The notes: a model not told the origin generated them from the letters alone. A stretch of DNA of 64,000 nt from Prevotella dentasini JCM 15908 (GCF_000614065.1 NZ_BAKG01000014.1:25114-89113), one strand, 5' to 3'. Counted from the first letter of the stretch, positions 20,340 to 30,990 are shown. Made by a program: numbers and translations.

Positions 20340-21473
20340 TCAGCGGAGCAGTCGGCGTGCAAACTCTATAATGGTATCGCGGCCTTGACGGAAATCGGAG
20401 TCGGCAAGCGAGACCTTGTGGTCCGGGTCTATTCCGAACTCGGTCAGATTCTTGTCCTTGTCGTACATCGGACAGGCAGAGAAACGGACTCCCCATCCGT
20501 TGGGCAGCTCGCCGGAGAAAGGAAGTCCGGCACCGCCTCCCGTCCTGTCGCCTACGACGGTGGCTTGCGGACAGCACTTCATGTACTTCACAAACTCGTT
20601 GGCTGCCGAGAATACGCTTCTGTTGGCAAGTACTACGACGGGCTTCTGCCACCGTATGCCCTTGCCGGGGCGTAGCGTCTGTCTCTCCATGGCAGAGAAA
20701 TCGTTGTGCCCCGGCCCTGTCTTGTGTTGCATATAGCCGACGGTCAGCGGCTCGTTGGTGAAGCGCGAGGCCAGTATTTCTGCGTTGGTGATATTGCCTC
20801 CGCCGTTGTTGCGCACGTCGATGATGATGCCCCGGCAGGCTTGAAGATAAAGCAGGATTCGGTCGAGGTTTCCCGTCCCGATGCCGTTCTGAAAACTCTC
20901 GCAGCGGATGTAGCCCACGTTGTCGTCGAGAATGGTATAGTCCAGTCCGCTCGCTATGAGATAGTCAGTCTTCAGATAAATCCGTTCGAGCGAGTCGGAG
21001 TAGTTCTTGGGGTAATCTTCGTGCCATGACCAATAGCGCGATGTGTTGAAGGCAGTGTATAGGTTGACGTGCCCGTCACGCAGTTCTGACAACATCCGGG
21101 CCATTACCTCGAACTGCTGACTCTCCGTCATCGAGGCATCGAATTGTCGGGCATAGCGCGTATGGACTTCGTTCCAGTCTATTCCCTTCTGCGTAAAGAA
21201 GCAGTAGTGTTCGTCGAGGGTCTTCCAAAGAGCCTCGAAGTTGTCGGTGGGCGTGTCGGCAAAGTCGTCGTTGGTTATGCAGCCGGTGATGGCGGTGAGA
21301 GTAACAAGCAGGATAAATATATTAATAAGGCGGAAAAAAAAGCCTCTCCGCGGCTTCGCGGTCAGGTGTCTTATCGTGTTTTGTCGTTCGGAACAGGTTC
21401 CGCAACGTTCTGAATCTGCATTACGGTATAGGTACGGACGCGGTGCCGGTCTGCCTCCGTCATGCTTTTTCAT
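20340..21473 (-). CDS. S41-family serine peptidase, lipoprotein
   Basis: Peptidase of the C-terminal processing protease superfamily. A lipoprotein signal, RLINIFILLVTLTAITGC, suggests anchoring in the outer membrane or periplasm. The S41 core shows ALWKTLDEHYCFFTQKGIDW near the N-terminus, NVGYIRCESFQ, IIIDVRNNGGGNI, and the active-site region VVLANRSVFSAANEF with the nucleophilic Ser. No PDZ domain is evident. The start is uncertain: the frame is open to 21584, but 60-odd residues upstream of the signal look non-coding. The Met at 21473 is the nearest ATG, yet still leaves an atypical charged leader of about 40 residues. Confidence 0.8.
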   Translation of the reverse strand: MKKHDGGRPAPRPYLYRNADSERCGTCSERQNTIRHLTAKPRRGFFFRLINIFILLVTLTAITGCITNDDFADTPTDNFEALWKTLDEHYCFFTQKGIDWNEVHTRYARQFDASMTESQQFEVMARMLSELRDGHVNLYTAFNTSRYWSWHEDYPKNYSDSLERIYLKTDYLIASGLDYTILDDNVGYIRCESFQNGIGTGNLDRILLYLQACRGIIIDVRNNGGGNITNAEILASRFTNEPLTVGYMQHKTGPGHNDFSAMERQTLRPGKGIRWQKPVVVLANRSVFSAANEFVKYMKCCPQATVVGDRTGGGAGLPFSGELPNGWGVRFSACPMYDKDKNLTEFGIDPDHKVSLADSDFRQGRDTIIEFARRLLR

Positions 21474-21532
21474 GCAGACGGGGCGTCTGTCCCTGTGCGG
21501 AGATGAAAATATCATAGGGTTCATGGCAGTAT

Positions 21533-22351
21533 CTAGTTTATGGAGAATGTGCGGACAATGCCGACGACAAGCAGGTTGCTCCACGTGTGGGCCTTGAGAT
21601 GATTGGCCTTAGACTGCTGAAAGTCGCCGAGATAACCCAGTCGGAGGGTCGTGTGTCGGAGGGTCAGGTCGAGCGAAAGCAGCTGGCGGAGCGAGGGAGT
21701 GGTGGTGAATGTCGTCGGGACGATGTTGTGATCGTAGTTGCCTTCAGAGAATATCTCGTAATAGCTCTGGCCGTAATTGGGCGAGAACATGAGTCCTGCG
21801 AGTGGTGCCTGTACGGCATAGCGGAGCTGGAACGGACGGTTCCAGAGCCGGAACCGGTAGCCCACGACTGCGGACGGGGCGAGGTTGAGGCTGAGATATG
21901 CCTGTGCAGGGTTGTTGGAGTTTCGTGTATTGTAGAGAAATCCGACGTTGGCATCCACGCCGGCACCTACCTTGACGGATAATAGCCCGTTGCCGACCTG
22001 CCAGCTCCCGGCTTTCCAGTGTACGTTGTACTGGAAGTTGTAGCCTCCGCCTATCTCGTTGTTGTTGTCGGCACGGTTGTGCGTATAGGCGAGCCGGGCC
22101 TGATGAATCAGTTCGCGCGACAGCCTTGTCCCGTTCTCCCTTACCGATTGGGAGACGTAACGGACTTCGCTGCCCGTGTATTCCTCGGGAGAAAGGTAGG
22201 TGTCGAGTTGGTTTACTGCCCCGGCGGCTACCATCTGGGCATTGGTTATGACCTTCCGCGGGCGGAGGGTGTCCTGTGCCGGGACGGTCAGGGCGATGCC
22301 GGCAAGCAGCGTGGCAAGCAGGATGCGGTGGAGATTACTATTTGCTTTCAT
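21533..22351 (-). CDS. DUF3316-family outer membrane beta-barrel protein
   Basis: 272 residues with a signal peptide (LHRILLATLLAGIALTVPAQ). The rest has alternating amphipathic strands typical of a small outer membrane barrel: GGYNFQYNVHWKAGSWQVGN, VGYRFRLWNRPFQLRYAVQA, LRLGYLGDFQQSKANHLK, and a final strand ending in an aromatic (GIVRTFSIN). Conserved SPNYGQSYYEIFSEGNYDHN lies near the C-terminus. The family is of unknown function in Bacteroidales. Its start overlaps the 3' end of parC by 14 bp, so the two share a transcript. Confidence 0.7.
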   Translation of the reverse strand: MKANSNLHRILLATLLAGIALTVPAQDTLRPRKVITNAQMVAAGAVNQLDTYLSPEEYTGSEVRYVSQSVRENGTRLSRELIHQARLAYTHNRADNNNEIGGGYNFQYNVHWKAGSWQVGNGLLSVKVGAGVDANVGFLYNTRNSNNPAQAYLSLNLAPSAVVGYRFRLWNRPFQLRYAVQAPLAGLMFSPNYGQSYYEIFSEGNYDHNIVPTTFTTTPSLRQLLSLDLTLRHTTLRLGYLGDFQQSKANHLKAHTWSNLLVVGIVRTFSIN

Positions 22352-25179
22352 CGTCGAAGAGTCGGAGCTGTCCTGTTATTTCGTCTATTACTTGTTGTTG
22401 GCTTTTCCCAGCGTCGGGGTCAAGGTTTTCTTTTCGTTCCGTTTCCCGTGCTTTATTGTCGTTCTCGCTCTCGTTGCCGGTAGTGTCTGTAGGCTCGGGG
22501 CGGCGCGTTGGTTCCAGTTCCTCAATCTTTTCCACGTGCCATGTGGTGAGCCGTTTGCCCTTTGCCTTGAAACCCTTGACGCCCACGAACTGCTCGGCAT
22601 CAATGTCTTCAGTTCCGCGCGAGGCGTCTACGCCACCGTAGGTCAGCCGGATGAGCGGATAAGTCTCGTCGGTCAGGAGCACCAGTCGGGAGTTTGGGTT
22701 TTCGCTGGCGAAGTTCTGGTGCCGCTTCGACGGCTCCATGAGGAACCGTTTCAGGTACGGATAGCCTTGGTTGTCGGCATCATAGACTACCGCAGTCCAC
22801 ACTTTGTCGGCCTCGAACTTCTCTATCCGTTCTATGTTGTCCTCGTAATGGTTGGCTGCGTCGAACGTGCTCTGGTAGTATTCGCCACCCGGCAGGATGA
22901 CGAGGATGCTGTCGTGGTCGTTAAATTCTCCCAAGAAGCGTCCGTGTTCCTCGTAGTTGATGCGGTTCACATCGGGGTCGAACCACACCTTGCGTCCGCC
23001 AAGCGTGGAATGACCGTGGTTTTTCAGTGAAATACGGTGGATGCTCTTCTTCGTCAGCAGGTTTCCGTTGGCGGCACGTCCCTTAATCATTATGTCTGAG
23101 AAACTGCGCTCGAGGAAGATGTTCTGCCGCTTCTTGTCGGGGTCGACATCCAGTGTTATCTTCACCGTCTCGGCCTCACCGTTGGGATTGGCCGTGAAAT
23201 AGACAACCTTGGAACCCTTCGTTCCGCGCGTCAGGTCGTAGTCGCGGTCTTTCGTAACGGATGTAACGTTGAAACGCTTGATGTAGTAATAACCCTCCGT
23301 TCCGTCGCGGTAGATGACATTGTATATCGTTCTCTTGTCGTTTTTCTTGAACACCTGCAGGTGGAGTACGCCCTTGCCGACAAATATTTTGTCGGCAATC
23401 TTGATGACTTTATACTTTCCGTTCTTGTAGAAAATGATGACATCGTCAAGGTCGGAGCAGTTTTGGACGAACTCAGCTTTTTTCAGTCCCGTCCCGATGA
23501 AGCCTCCCTGACGGTCAATGTAGAGCTTCTCGTTGGCATCGACAACTTTGGCTGCGATGATGGTGTCGAAGCTCTTGATTTCCGTCCGTCGCGGATAGTC
23601 CTTGCCATACTTTTCTATCAGATGCTCAAACCATTCGATGGTAACGCGCACCATCTCGTTCAAGTCCTTGTCAATCTCGGCAATCTCTGCTTTATCTTTT
23701 GGAGAATCTCGTCTGCTTTGTCCTTGTTGAATTTCAGAATACGCTGCATCTTGATTTCCAACAGGCGGACGATGTCATCCCGTGTTACCTCGCGGATGAA
23801 TGTTTTCTTGAATGGTTCCAGCTTGGAATCGACGAAAGCGACCACCTCGTCCATGTTCTTGGAGGTCTCGAACTTTCGTTCCTTATATATGCGCTCCTCA
23901 ATAAAGATGCGTTCCAAGGAGTTGTAGAAGAGCTGTTCTTCGAGTTCGGCCTTGCGAATCTCCAGTTCCCGGCGCAGGAGGGCCTTCGTTCGGTCTGCCG
24001 AATGGCGCAGAACGTCTGAGACGGTGAGGAACTGTGGCTTGTTGTCCTCAATGACACAGCAATTCGGAGATATGCTGATTTCGCAGTCGGTGAAGGCGTA
24101 CAGGGCATCAATAGTCTTGTCGCTCGACGTGCCGGGGGTGAGATGGAGCTGTATTTCCACCTCCGAGGCAGTCATGTCCTCCACCTTTCGTATCTTCAGC
24201 TTGCCTTTTTCGACGGCTTTGGTGATGGATTCCTGCAACGAGCTGGCGGTCTTCGTGAACGGAACTTCGCGTATAACGAGCGTCTTGTTGTCTATCTTCT
24301 CCACCTTGGCGCGCACTTTCAGCACTCCGCCACGTTGTCCGTCGTTGTATTTCGAGACGTCGATGCTGCCTCCTGTAGGGAAGTCGGGATAGAGATGAAA
24401 CTCTTCTCCGCGCAGGTAATGGATGGCTGCCTCGCATATTTCGTTCATGTTGTGGGGCAGAATCTTCGACGACAATCCTACGGCAATGCCTCTGCTCCCT
24501 GTGCAAGGAGCAACGGGAACTTGACGGGGAGCGTTATCGGCTCCTTGTTGCGCCCGTCGTAGGAAAGCTGCCACTCCGTGGTCTTCGGATTGAATACGGT
24601 TTCCAAGGCGAACTTGGAGAGGCGCGACTCTATGTAACGGGGTGCAGCGGCACGGTCGCCGGTAAGGATGTTTCCCCAGTTTCCCTGTGTGTCAATGAGC
24701 AAATCCTTTTGTCCCAGCTGCACAAGCGCGTCGCCGATGGAAGCATCGCCGTGAGGATGGAACTGCATAGTGTGTCCGACGATGTTCGCCACCTTGTTGT
24801 AGCGGCCGTCGTCCATCCGCTTCATAGAGTGGAGGATGCGTCGCTGAACGGGCTTCAGGCCGTCCTCGATGTGGGGAACGGCACGTTCGAGAATGACGTA
24901 GCTGGCATAGTCGAGAAACCAATTCTTGTACATGCCTGACAAATGGTGCACTGCCGAGGCGTCAAACCTGTCGGCAGGCCTGTAGCCGGGAAGGTTTTCG
25001 GTGTCCGGATTGTCCTCCTCGTTGCCCGGTTCGTTGCCAATGGCGTCTCCGGAATCATTGGCAGACTTCATGTCTTGGTTGGTCAGCCGTTCCTCTTCAG
25101 GACCGTTTGTACCATCCTTGCCGTTCAGACTGTCGTTGCTCTCATCGGTTTTGCCGTATTTCTTCATATCGTCGTCCAT
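22338..25179 (-). CDS. parC: DNA topoisomerase IV subunit A (two frame breaks)
   Basis: About 947 residues when joined. An acidic, likely disordered leader (EEERLTNQDMKSANDSGDAI) precedes the winged-helix domain, which contains the catalytic Tyr region RAAAPRYIESRL. A tower/coiled-coil region follows (EEQLFYNSLERIFIEERIYK), then a C-terminal beta-pinwheel (LYIDRQGGFIGTGLKK; GGRKVWFDPDVN). Frame breaks occur at about 24489, where AQGAE should continue as GIAVGLSSK (one G missing from GGG), and at about 23692, where KIK should continue as AEIAEIDKD (one A missing). Both sit in runs, and the protein is conserved across them, so sequencing error is likely. It partners the ParE-like subunit at 1-1738. 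Confidence 0.92.
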
Positions 25180-25237
25180 ATCTTTGTTGGGTGCCTTTTC
25201 TCTTTGAATTGCTTGGGCGTAGTGCCGAAGAATGTTG

Positions 25238-25268
25238 CAAATGTACTAAAAAAACAGCAGACGGGCAA
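25238..25268 (-). promoter_or_regulatory. Promoter of parC
   Basis: On the - strand TTG (25268-25266), 20 bp, TACATTTG (25245-25238). The predicted transcription start is near 25231, about 50 nt before the ATG at 25179. The rest of the gap to the nuclease gene (25270-25590) shows nothing I can support. Confidence 0.7.
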
Positions 25269-25590
25269 GGATATTGTGGGTCTTTGTAGTCAGTCCAAAT
25301 GTCCTGTACTCGTTTTCTTTCTCTTTCGTCGGCATAGATAATCTTCCGTGGATTGCCATTTGCCGACCATTTTGTCAGCCCCTCCCTGTCCCATTGCTCT
25401 AATATTTCTATATCCGTCCGCCAGTGTCGCCCTGCGGGAGGCAGTATGCCCTTGAAGGTCTTGGGGGGTCTGGCTTTCTCCCGGGGCGTGTATGGGTACC
25501 GTGGTATAGTTTCTGCCTTGTGTGTTGTTTTAGGGAAAAGTTTCTTTATGTCATCATCCGTGTATGGGCAGTCTCGGCCCGTCCATTATC

Positions 25591-26370
25591 TTAAAGTGTA
25601 TTGAGGAAATTGCGAAGCAGAAGAACGCTCATGATGTTGCTGTTCTTGTGCTTCTCAGTAATGTCGGTGTACATCTTGCCCTTGTTCCTGATATATACGA
25701 CACCGTCGAGAATGGCTATCTTTATGGCGTCGGCATCGCTTTCCAACGTTGCCATTGCATCATTGAATTGTGCATTTTGGTGTCTGCTGAAATCGGAAAG
25801 AAACTTTGCTTCGCCAATAACGTACCGCCCGTGGATACGGGCAACGAAATCAAGTCCTTTGCTGTGATGATAGCCTAATTGTTCTCGGGCAAACAGCTTC
25901 ATGTCTTGGTCTGACGCGTTTAGGATACCGTCGTCCTCCCTGCTCTCAAACTCCTCTTTCTTCATCAGCGGAAATCCCAACACACCTGAATTGACCCAGT
26001 TCTTGAACATCGGACCAATTTGTCGGTTGGTTTCCTTAGGCTGACTGCATTTCTCGTAAAGTTTGTCCAAGTCCATCTCCATTATTTCAGATGCAAGTCG
26101 GTTGACGGTTCTCGGATTCCTCTCCAGCGACGACCGGTCTTTTTTAAGGAAAGCCACGTAGCTGTCCTTTATGGGAAAGAGCTTCAGTTTCAGCAAGTTT
26201 TCTATCAGTGCCTTGTGGTCCCGGGAATAGTAGGCAGCCTCAACCTTGTCCCAAACTTTCTCGTTCAGGTTTCTGATACCGTTGGGTATTGTAGGATAAA
26301 CCCTATATAAATCGTCAAGATATGCCTTTTGAGAAGCATACTCAAGACTTTGCTCTAAGAACCAATTCAT
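25591..26370 (-). CDS. PD-(D/E)XK restriction-endonuclease-like protein, no partner methylase
   Basis: 259 residues. The nuclease core is visible near residues 175-225: KGLDFVARIHGRYVIGEAKF gives the D, then GEAK (E-x-K), followed by a strand with AIKIAILDGVVYIRN. This arrangement resembles type II restriction enzymes; Tsp45I-like enzymes are one possibility I cannot confirm. The N-terminal 150 residues are helical with no motif I recognise (PRTVNRLASEIMEMDLDK). No DNA methyltransferase lies anywhere in the window, so it is an orphan, a nickase-like repair enzyme, or part of a split cassette. Codon and base use are more A+T rich than its neighbours, consistent with transfer. A -7 box TACTTTTG lies at 26435-26428. 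Confidence 0.6.
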   Translation of the reverse strand: MNWFLEQSLEYASQKAYLDDLYRVYPTIPNGIRNLNEKVWDKVEAAYYSRDHKALIENLLKLKLFPIKDSYVAFLKKDRSSLERNPRTVNRLASEIMEMDLDKLYEKCSQPKETNRQIGPMFKNWVNSGVLGFPLMKKEEFESREDDGILNASDQDMKLFAREQLGYHHSKGLDFVARIHGRYVIGEAKFLSDFSRHQNAQFNDAMATLESDADAIKIAILDGVVYIRNKGKMYTDITEKHKNSNIMSVLLLRNFLNTL

Positions 26371-26605
26371 TTTTATTGGACAAATTATTTAATAAGATGC
26401 AGAGACGCCTTAATCTCAATTCTCGCACAAAAGTACAAAGAAAAATCTATAGTCGGGCGTCTGGAAAAGTATATTTATCGTATTGTCCTATGATTATATG
26501 ACAATGTCGGGCAAGAAGATGTGGTCTTGGGAGATGTCAACACTTCCTGTTTCGTAACTAAGGATGTTTTTAGCCGTAAGATGAAAGAGGCGGAACGGTT
26601 CAGCG

Positions 26606-26642
26606 AGAGTGGCACTTTGACACTGCGAAAGTGCCGGTTTCG
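26606..26642. repeat. Dispersed palindromic element, copy C (short form)
   Basis: GGCACTTT (26611-26618) and AAAGTGCC (26628-26635) flank GACACTGCG, followed by GGTTTCG. It corresponds to one half of the longer copies. Confidence 0.6.
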
Positions 26643-27008
26643 TTGTGTCGTTTTGGCCTTTTGCTGAAATGGGGAAGATAATTTTATAGAGAAATTATGT
26701 AACTATTTGATGGTCAAATGTTTAATGTGAGGCTTGGAAGGAATGGCAGGCAGACCTTAAAATGAAAGACAGAGCGTGGTGGGAACAGGTAGGGGAAGGA
26801 TGGAATGTGATATGGTAGCACATGTGGGATGCACGTCTTGGAGCCTGCTTCATTTCGTTTGCAGGTGCAGTGGCAAGGATGCGGTAATTGTAAAGGAAGG
26901 ACATAAGGCTTTCTTATGTTGTTCACGGGATAAAGCTCCTGACCCTGTCATGTGGTTTTTAATAATAAATATTCCTCGGAGAATCCAATCCCCTAACTTT
27001 TATTTCCA

Positions 27009-27043
27009 TTTGCGTGCAAATTGAAAAAGATTGTTTACCTTTG
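27009..27043 (+). promoter_or_regulatory. Promoter of glyS
   Basis: TTTG (27009-27012) and TACCTTTG (27036-27043) with a 23-bp gap. A TTG at 27021 is too close. The -7 box is 38 bp before the ATG at 27082 and excludes the longer frame starting at 27031. Confidence 0.6.
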
Positions 27044-27081
27044 CGGATAAAACAGAAAAAATATCAAATTTAGATACAATC

Positions 27082-28629
27082 ATGGCACAGGAAGATGTTT
27101 TCAAGAAGATTGTGAGCCATTGCAAGGAATATGGCTTTGTATTTCCAAGTAGCGAAATTTACGACGGACTCGCAGCTGTCTACGACTACGGGCAGAACGG
27201 TGTAGAGCTGAAGAACAACATAAAGCAATACTGGTGGCAGTCGATGGTACTGCTTCACAACAATATCGTGGGCATCGACGCCTCCATATTCATGCACCCT
27301 GACGTGTGGAAGGCAAGCGGCCACGTAGACGCGTTCAACGACCCGCTGATAGACAACCGCGACTCGAAGAAACGCTACCGTGCCGACAATCTCATCGAAG
27401 ACCAGATAGGCAAGTACGAGGAGAAGATTGAGAAAGAGGTGGCAAAGGCTGCCAAGAAGTTCGGAGAGGCGTTCGACGAGGCCAAGTTCCGTGAGACCAA
27501 TCCGCGTGTACTTGTAAATCAGAAGAAGCGCGACGAACTCCATGCCCGCTATGCCGAGGCTATGCAGGGGCCGGACTTGGAGGCTCTGAAGCAGATTATC
27601 GTAGACGAGGAGATTGCAGACCCCATCAGCGGTACCAAGAACTGGACCGACGTGCGCCAGTTCAACCTGATGTTCTCTACCGAGATGGGAGCGTCTGCCG
27701 ATTCGGCCAGCAAGATTTATCTCCGCCCGGAGACGGCTCAGGGTATCTTTGTCAACTTCCTCAATGTTCAGAAAACCGGCCGCATGAAGCTGCCGTTCGG
27801 CATCTGCCAGATAGGCAAGGCGTTCCGCAACGAGATTGTAGCCCGTCAGTTCGTGTTCCGCATGCGTGAGTTCGAGCAGATGGAGATGCAGTTCTTCTGT
27901 CAGCCGGGTACGGAGATGAAGTGGTTCGAATATTGGAAGAAGCACAGGCTGGCATGGCACGAGGCTCTGGGCATGGGAGACGAGAACTATCGCCTGCACG
28001 ACCATGAGAAACTGGCGCACTATGCCAATGCCGCTACGGACATAGAGTTCCGCATGCCGTTCGGTTTCAAGGAGGTGGAGGGCATCCACTCCCGTACCGA
28101 CTTCGACCTTTCGCAGCACGAGAAGTTCTCGGGCAGGCAGGTGAAGTACTTCGACCCGGAACGTAATGAGAACTATACTCCATACGACGTGGAGACCTCT
28201 ATCGGCGTAGACCGCATGTTTCTCACCGTTTTGTGCCACAGCTATACGGAGGAACAGCTCGAAAATGGTTCCAGCCGTGTCGTTCTGAAGCTGCCCGAGC
28301 CACTGGCTCCGGTGAAGTGTGCCGTGCTTCCGCTCGTGAATAAGGACGGACTGCCGGAGAAGGCACAGGAGATTGTCAACGAGCTGAAGTTCCATTTCAA
28401 CACCCATATTGAGGCGAAGGACTCCATAGGGAAGCGTTATCGTCGTCAGGATGCCATCGGCACGCCTTTCTGCGTTACCGTAGACGGCGACACGCTGACC
28501 GACAACACCGTTACCCTGCGCCACCGCGACTCCATGAAGCAGGAGCGTGTGCCGGTAGAGAAGCTGCGCGGGATAATCGAGGACCGCGTTTCCATCACCT
28601 CGCTGCTGAAGAAGATAGACATTGACTAA
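27082..28629 (+). CDS. glyS: Glycyl-tRNA synthetase (single-chain, alpha2 type)
   Basis: Charges tRNA-Gly. 515 residues starting MAQEDVFKKIVSHCKEYGF. Class II motifs: motif 2 in RNEIVARQFVFRMREFEQME, motif 3 in SIGVDRMFLTVL. The family-specific YFDPERNENYTPYDVETSIG region is present, as is the C-terminal anticodon-binding domain (PVKCAVLPLVNKDGLPEKA, then RYRRQDAIGTPFCVTVD). Length fits the alpha2 bacterial/eukaryotic type. The long open frame on the opposite strand (27070-28683) is a shadow. Confidence 0.97.
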   Translation: MAQEDVFKKIVSHCKEYGFVFPSSEIYDGLAAVYDYGQNGVELKNNIKQYWWQSMVLLHNNIVGIDASIFMHPDVWKASGHVDAFNDPLIDNRDSKKRYRADNLIEDQIGKYEEKIEKEVAKAAKKFGEAFDEAKFRETNPRVLVNQKKRDELHARYAEAMQGPDLEALKQIIVDEEIADPISGTKNWTDVRQFNLMFSTEMGASADSASKIYLRPETAQGIFVNFLNVQKTGRMKLPFGICQIGKAFRNEIVARQFVFRMREFEQMEMQFFCQPGTEMKWFEYWKKHRLAWHEALGMGDENYRLHDHEKLAHYANAATDIEFRMPFGFKEVEGIHSRTDFDLSQHEKFSGRQVKYFDPERNENYTPYDVETSIGVDRMFLTVLCHSYTEEQLENGSSRVVLKLPEPLAPVKCAVLPLVNKDGLPEKAQEIVNELKFHFNTHIEAKDSIGKRYRRQDAIGTPFCVTVDGDTLTDNTVTLRHRDSMKQERVPVEKLRGIIEDRVSITSLLKKIDID

Positions 28630-28784
28630 GGACTGGCGGTGAGCGGACTGGCGCATCGGCAGGTTGGTTGCCGGCGAGTTCACAAGCAGACCGTTGCGAT
28701 ACGAGTATGCCTCAGGAGTGGACGGCTCCGTCCGTCTGCTTCGTCCGGCATCTCCATATAGACATTTTGAGACATTAAAAGACT

Positions 28785-29429
28785 ATGATGAAAATGAGAA
28801 AGTTCATGCTTCGCCATACGACGCGCATGCTGGGAGTATTCGCTCTCCTGCTTTCGGCAGGGTTGTTTGCCTCCTGTTCGGAAAGCGATAATACGGTAGA
28901 AGAGTATGCCGGCTGGAAGGCGAAGAACGAAAACTATTGGGATAATCTCTACAGAACCACACAGCAGAAGATAGCCGAAGGTGACCGGACGTGGCAGATA
29001 ATCCTGAACTATAGTTACCAGAACCAGACTGGCAGTAGCGAGTCGCCGCTGTCGTATGGCAAGGACAAATATATCATTGTCCACACGTTGGCAACGAGCA
29101 ACAGCATGGAGAGTCCGCTATACACCGACTCGGTTCAGGTGCACTATCAGGGACGGCTCATTCCCTCGGAGACCTATACGGCCGGGCTTGTCTTCGACAG
29201 CTCTTGGGGAGGGGGAGTGTTCGATGCCGAGACGTCCAAGGCGGCAGGCATGCGCGTGAGCAAGCTGGTAGACGGCTTCTCCACAGCCCTTCAGGCGATG
29301 CACCTCGGCGACCATTGGGTGGTGTATATTCCCTATCAGCTGGGCTATGGTGCAGAGGCGAAGAACGACATACCAGCCTATTCCTCCCTCATCTTCGATG
29401 TGCAGCTGTCTAAAATCATAAGAAGATAA
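28785..29429 (+). CDS. FKBP-type peptidyl-prolyl isomerase lipoprotein
   Basis: 214 residues. A lipobox follows a hydrophobic helix (MLGVFALLLSAGLFASC), so the mature protein is probably an outer membrane or periplasmic lipoprotein. The FKBP domain covers about 105-214: DSVQVHYQGRL, FDSSWGGGVFDAE, VSKLVDGFSTALQAMHLGD, WVVYIPYQLGYGAEA and YSSLIFDVQLSKI. It catalyses prolyl isomerisation of exported proteins. Several ATG codons lie close together (28785, 28788, 28794); the first is chosen arbitrarily. It is 155 bp downstream of glyS. Confidence 0.88.
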   Translation: MMKMRKFMLRHTTRMLGVFALLLSAGLFASCSESDNTVEEYAGWKAKNENYWDNLYRTTQQKIAEGDRTWQIILNYSYQNQTGSSESPLSYGKDKYIIVHTLATSNSMESPLYTDSVQVHYQGRLIPSETYTAGLVFDSSWGGGVFDAETSKAAGMRVSKLVDGFSTALQAMHLGDHWVVYIPYQLGYGAEAKNDIPAYSSLIFDVQLSKIIRR

Positions 29430-29569
29430 GGTCGAGAATCTTGCATTTCTCTCCGATTACCTAATATTTGCAATAGCTGTTGCAAAACTTATGTCGGACA
29501 GGTCTGAACCCCTCGGAGCTGCCCGGCATGATTGTCAATTGCCAATTGTCAATTGTCCGTTACCCGAAA

Positions 29570-30990
29570 ATGATTCTCAACAAACCCCTTTCCGATGCTC
29601 TCCTGTCACGAATCCGCAATGGCGGAGCGATGACAACGGGCGAAAAGCTCAACCTTATCATTCAGTTGAGCATCCCCTCCATCTTGGCTCAGATTACGTC
29701 TGTGCTGATGTTCTATATCGATGCGTCCATGGTCGGCTCACTGGGAGCGGCAGCCTCGGCATCAATAGGGCTTGTAGAGCCTGCCACGTGGCTCTTCGGC
29801 TCGTTGGTGGCAGCGGGTTCGATGGGCTTTTCCGTACAGGCAGCCCACTTTATCGGAGCAAACGACTTTGTGCAGGCACGTTCCGTGATGCGCCACGGAT
29901 ATATTTTCGGAATGGTGTCCAGCCTGCTTCTGCTGGCCGTGGCCGTAGCTGTGTCTGGCCCGTTGCCCGGATGGCTGGGCGGCGGAGCCGACATCTGTCC
30001 GGATGCTTCGCTCTATTTCCTCATCTTCACCATGGCTACGCCTTTCCATACGCTGGAGAACCTGTCGGCAGCCATGCTTAAGGTTTCCGGCGACATGCGG
30101 CATCCGAGCTTCGTAGCCGTACTGATGTGCATCTTCGATGTGGTTTTCAACTTCTTCCTTATCTTTCCCACGCGTACCGTAGAAGTCTTGGGCACTTCCC
30201 TTACCGTTTATGGCGCAGGGATGGGGGTGTCCGGTGCAGCCTTGGGCACGCTCCTGTCGTTTGTCGTGGCAGCCGTTCCGCTCGTCTATCATGCCGTCTT
30301 CCGCAGTCCCATCCTTGCTTGGCGGCTTGATGCCCGACGCTTTGTATGGAAAGGAGGTATATCTGGAATGCAATGAAAATATCCGCACCGATGGCCTTGC
30401 AGTATCTCTTGATGAACGGGGCGCAGCTGGTTTCTACGATGATAGTCGCCCCTTTGGGCAATTTCTCCATCGCCGCCCATTCGTTTGCCATTACGGCCGA
30501 GAGCCTCTGCTATATGCCGGGATTCGGCATAGGCGAAGCGGCCACGACGCTGATAGGGCAGAGTGTCGGGGCGCAGCGGAAAGACCTGTGCTGGGGATTT
30601 GCCCGGATGACGGTGTTCCTCGGCATGGCGGTGATGGCATTGATGGGTGTCGTCATGTATGTCTTTGCCCCCGAGATGATAGGGATACTCTCTCCCGTTG
30701 CCGAAATCCGCGAACTGGGTACGGCCGTCCTTCGCATCGAAGCCTTTGCCGAACCGTTCTTTGCCGCTGCCATCGTTGCCTACAATATCTGCATCGGTGC
30801 CGGCGACACGCTCCGTCCGTCCATTATCAATCTCAGTTCTATATGGATGGTCCGTCTGACGACCGCCGCCCTCCTTGCCCCGAAGTACGGACTGCGTGGC
30901 GTGTGGGTGGCGATGGCCATTGAACTCACATTCCGCGGAACTCTCTTCCTGATATACCTGTTCCGCAAGAAGTGGATGAAAATAGAGTGA
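29570..30990 (+). CDS. MATE-family multidrug/cation exporter (frame break at about 30353)
   Basis: About 473 residues when joined, with twelve membrane helices in two homologous halves. The N-half starts LNLIIQLSIPSILAQITSVL, followed by YIDASMVGSLGAAASASIGL. The C-half starts IWNAMKISAPMALQYLLMNG, followed by PGFGIGEAATTLIGQSVGAQ, the mirror of the N-half motif. The frames meet near FVWKG and RYIWNAMK at 30350-30356, where one base appears missing in AAAGGAGG. Both sides are conserved, so error is more likely than inactivation. It exports cationic compounds in exchange for Na+ or H+. Start ATG 29570 is favoured over upstream frames. Confidence 0.85.

Larger units (their letters stand above)
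26371..27081. other. Divergent intergenic region nuclease/glyS
   Basis: 711 bp without a gene. It holds the nuclease -7 box (26428-26435), palindromic element copy C (26606-26642) and the glyS promoter (27009-27043). Small open frames between 26714 and 27024 have no start context, and their peptides look random. Confidence 0.5.

Noticed and set aside
20038..20652. Additional genes between the histidine kinase and the S41 peptidase
   Set aside because: The frames are Arg/His-rich shadows overlapping both real genes; the true gap is under 200 bp.
26714..27024. Small frames between the nuclease and glyS genes as a toxin-antitoxin pair
   Set aside because: Peptides are low-complexity Cys/His/Pro sequences on both strands over the same bases, with no start context.
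27070..28683. 537-residue open frame on the - strand
   Set aside because: It lies wholly antisense to glyS and matches no family; it is produced by the codon bias of glyS.
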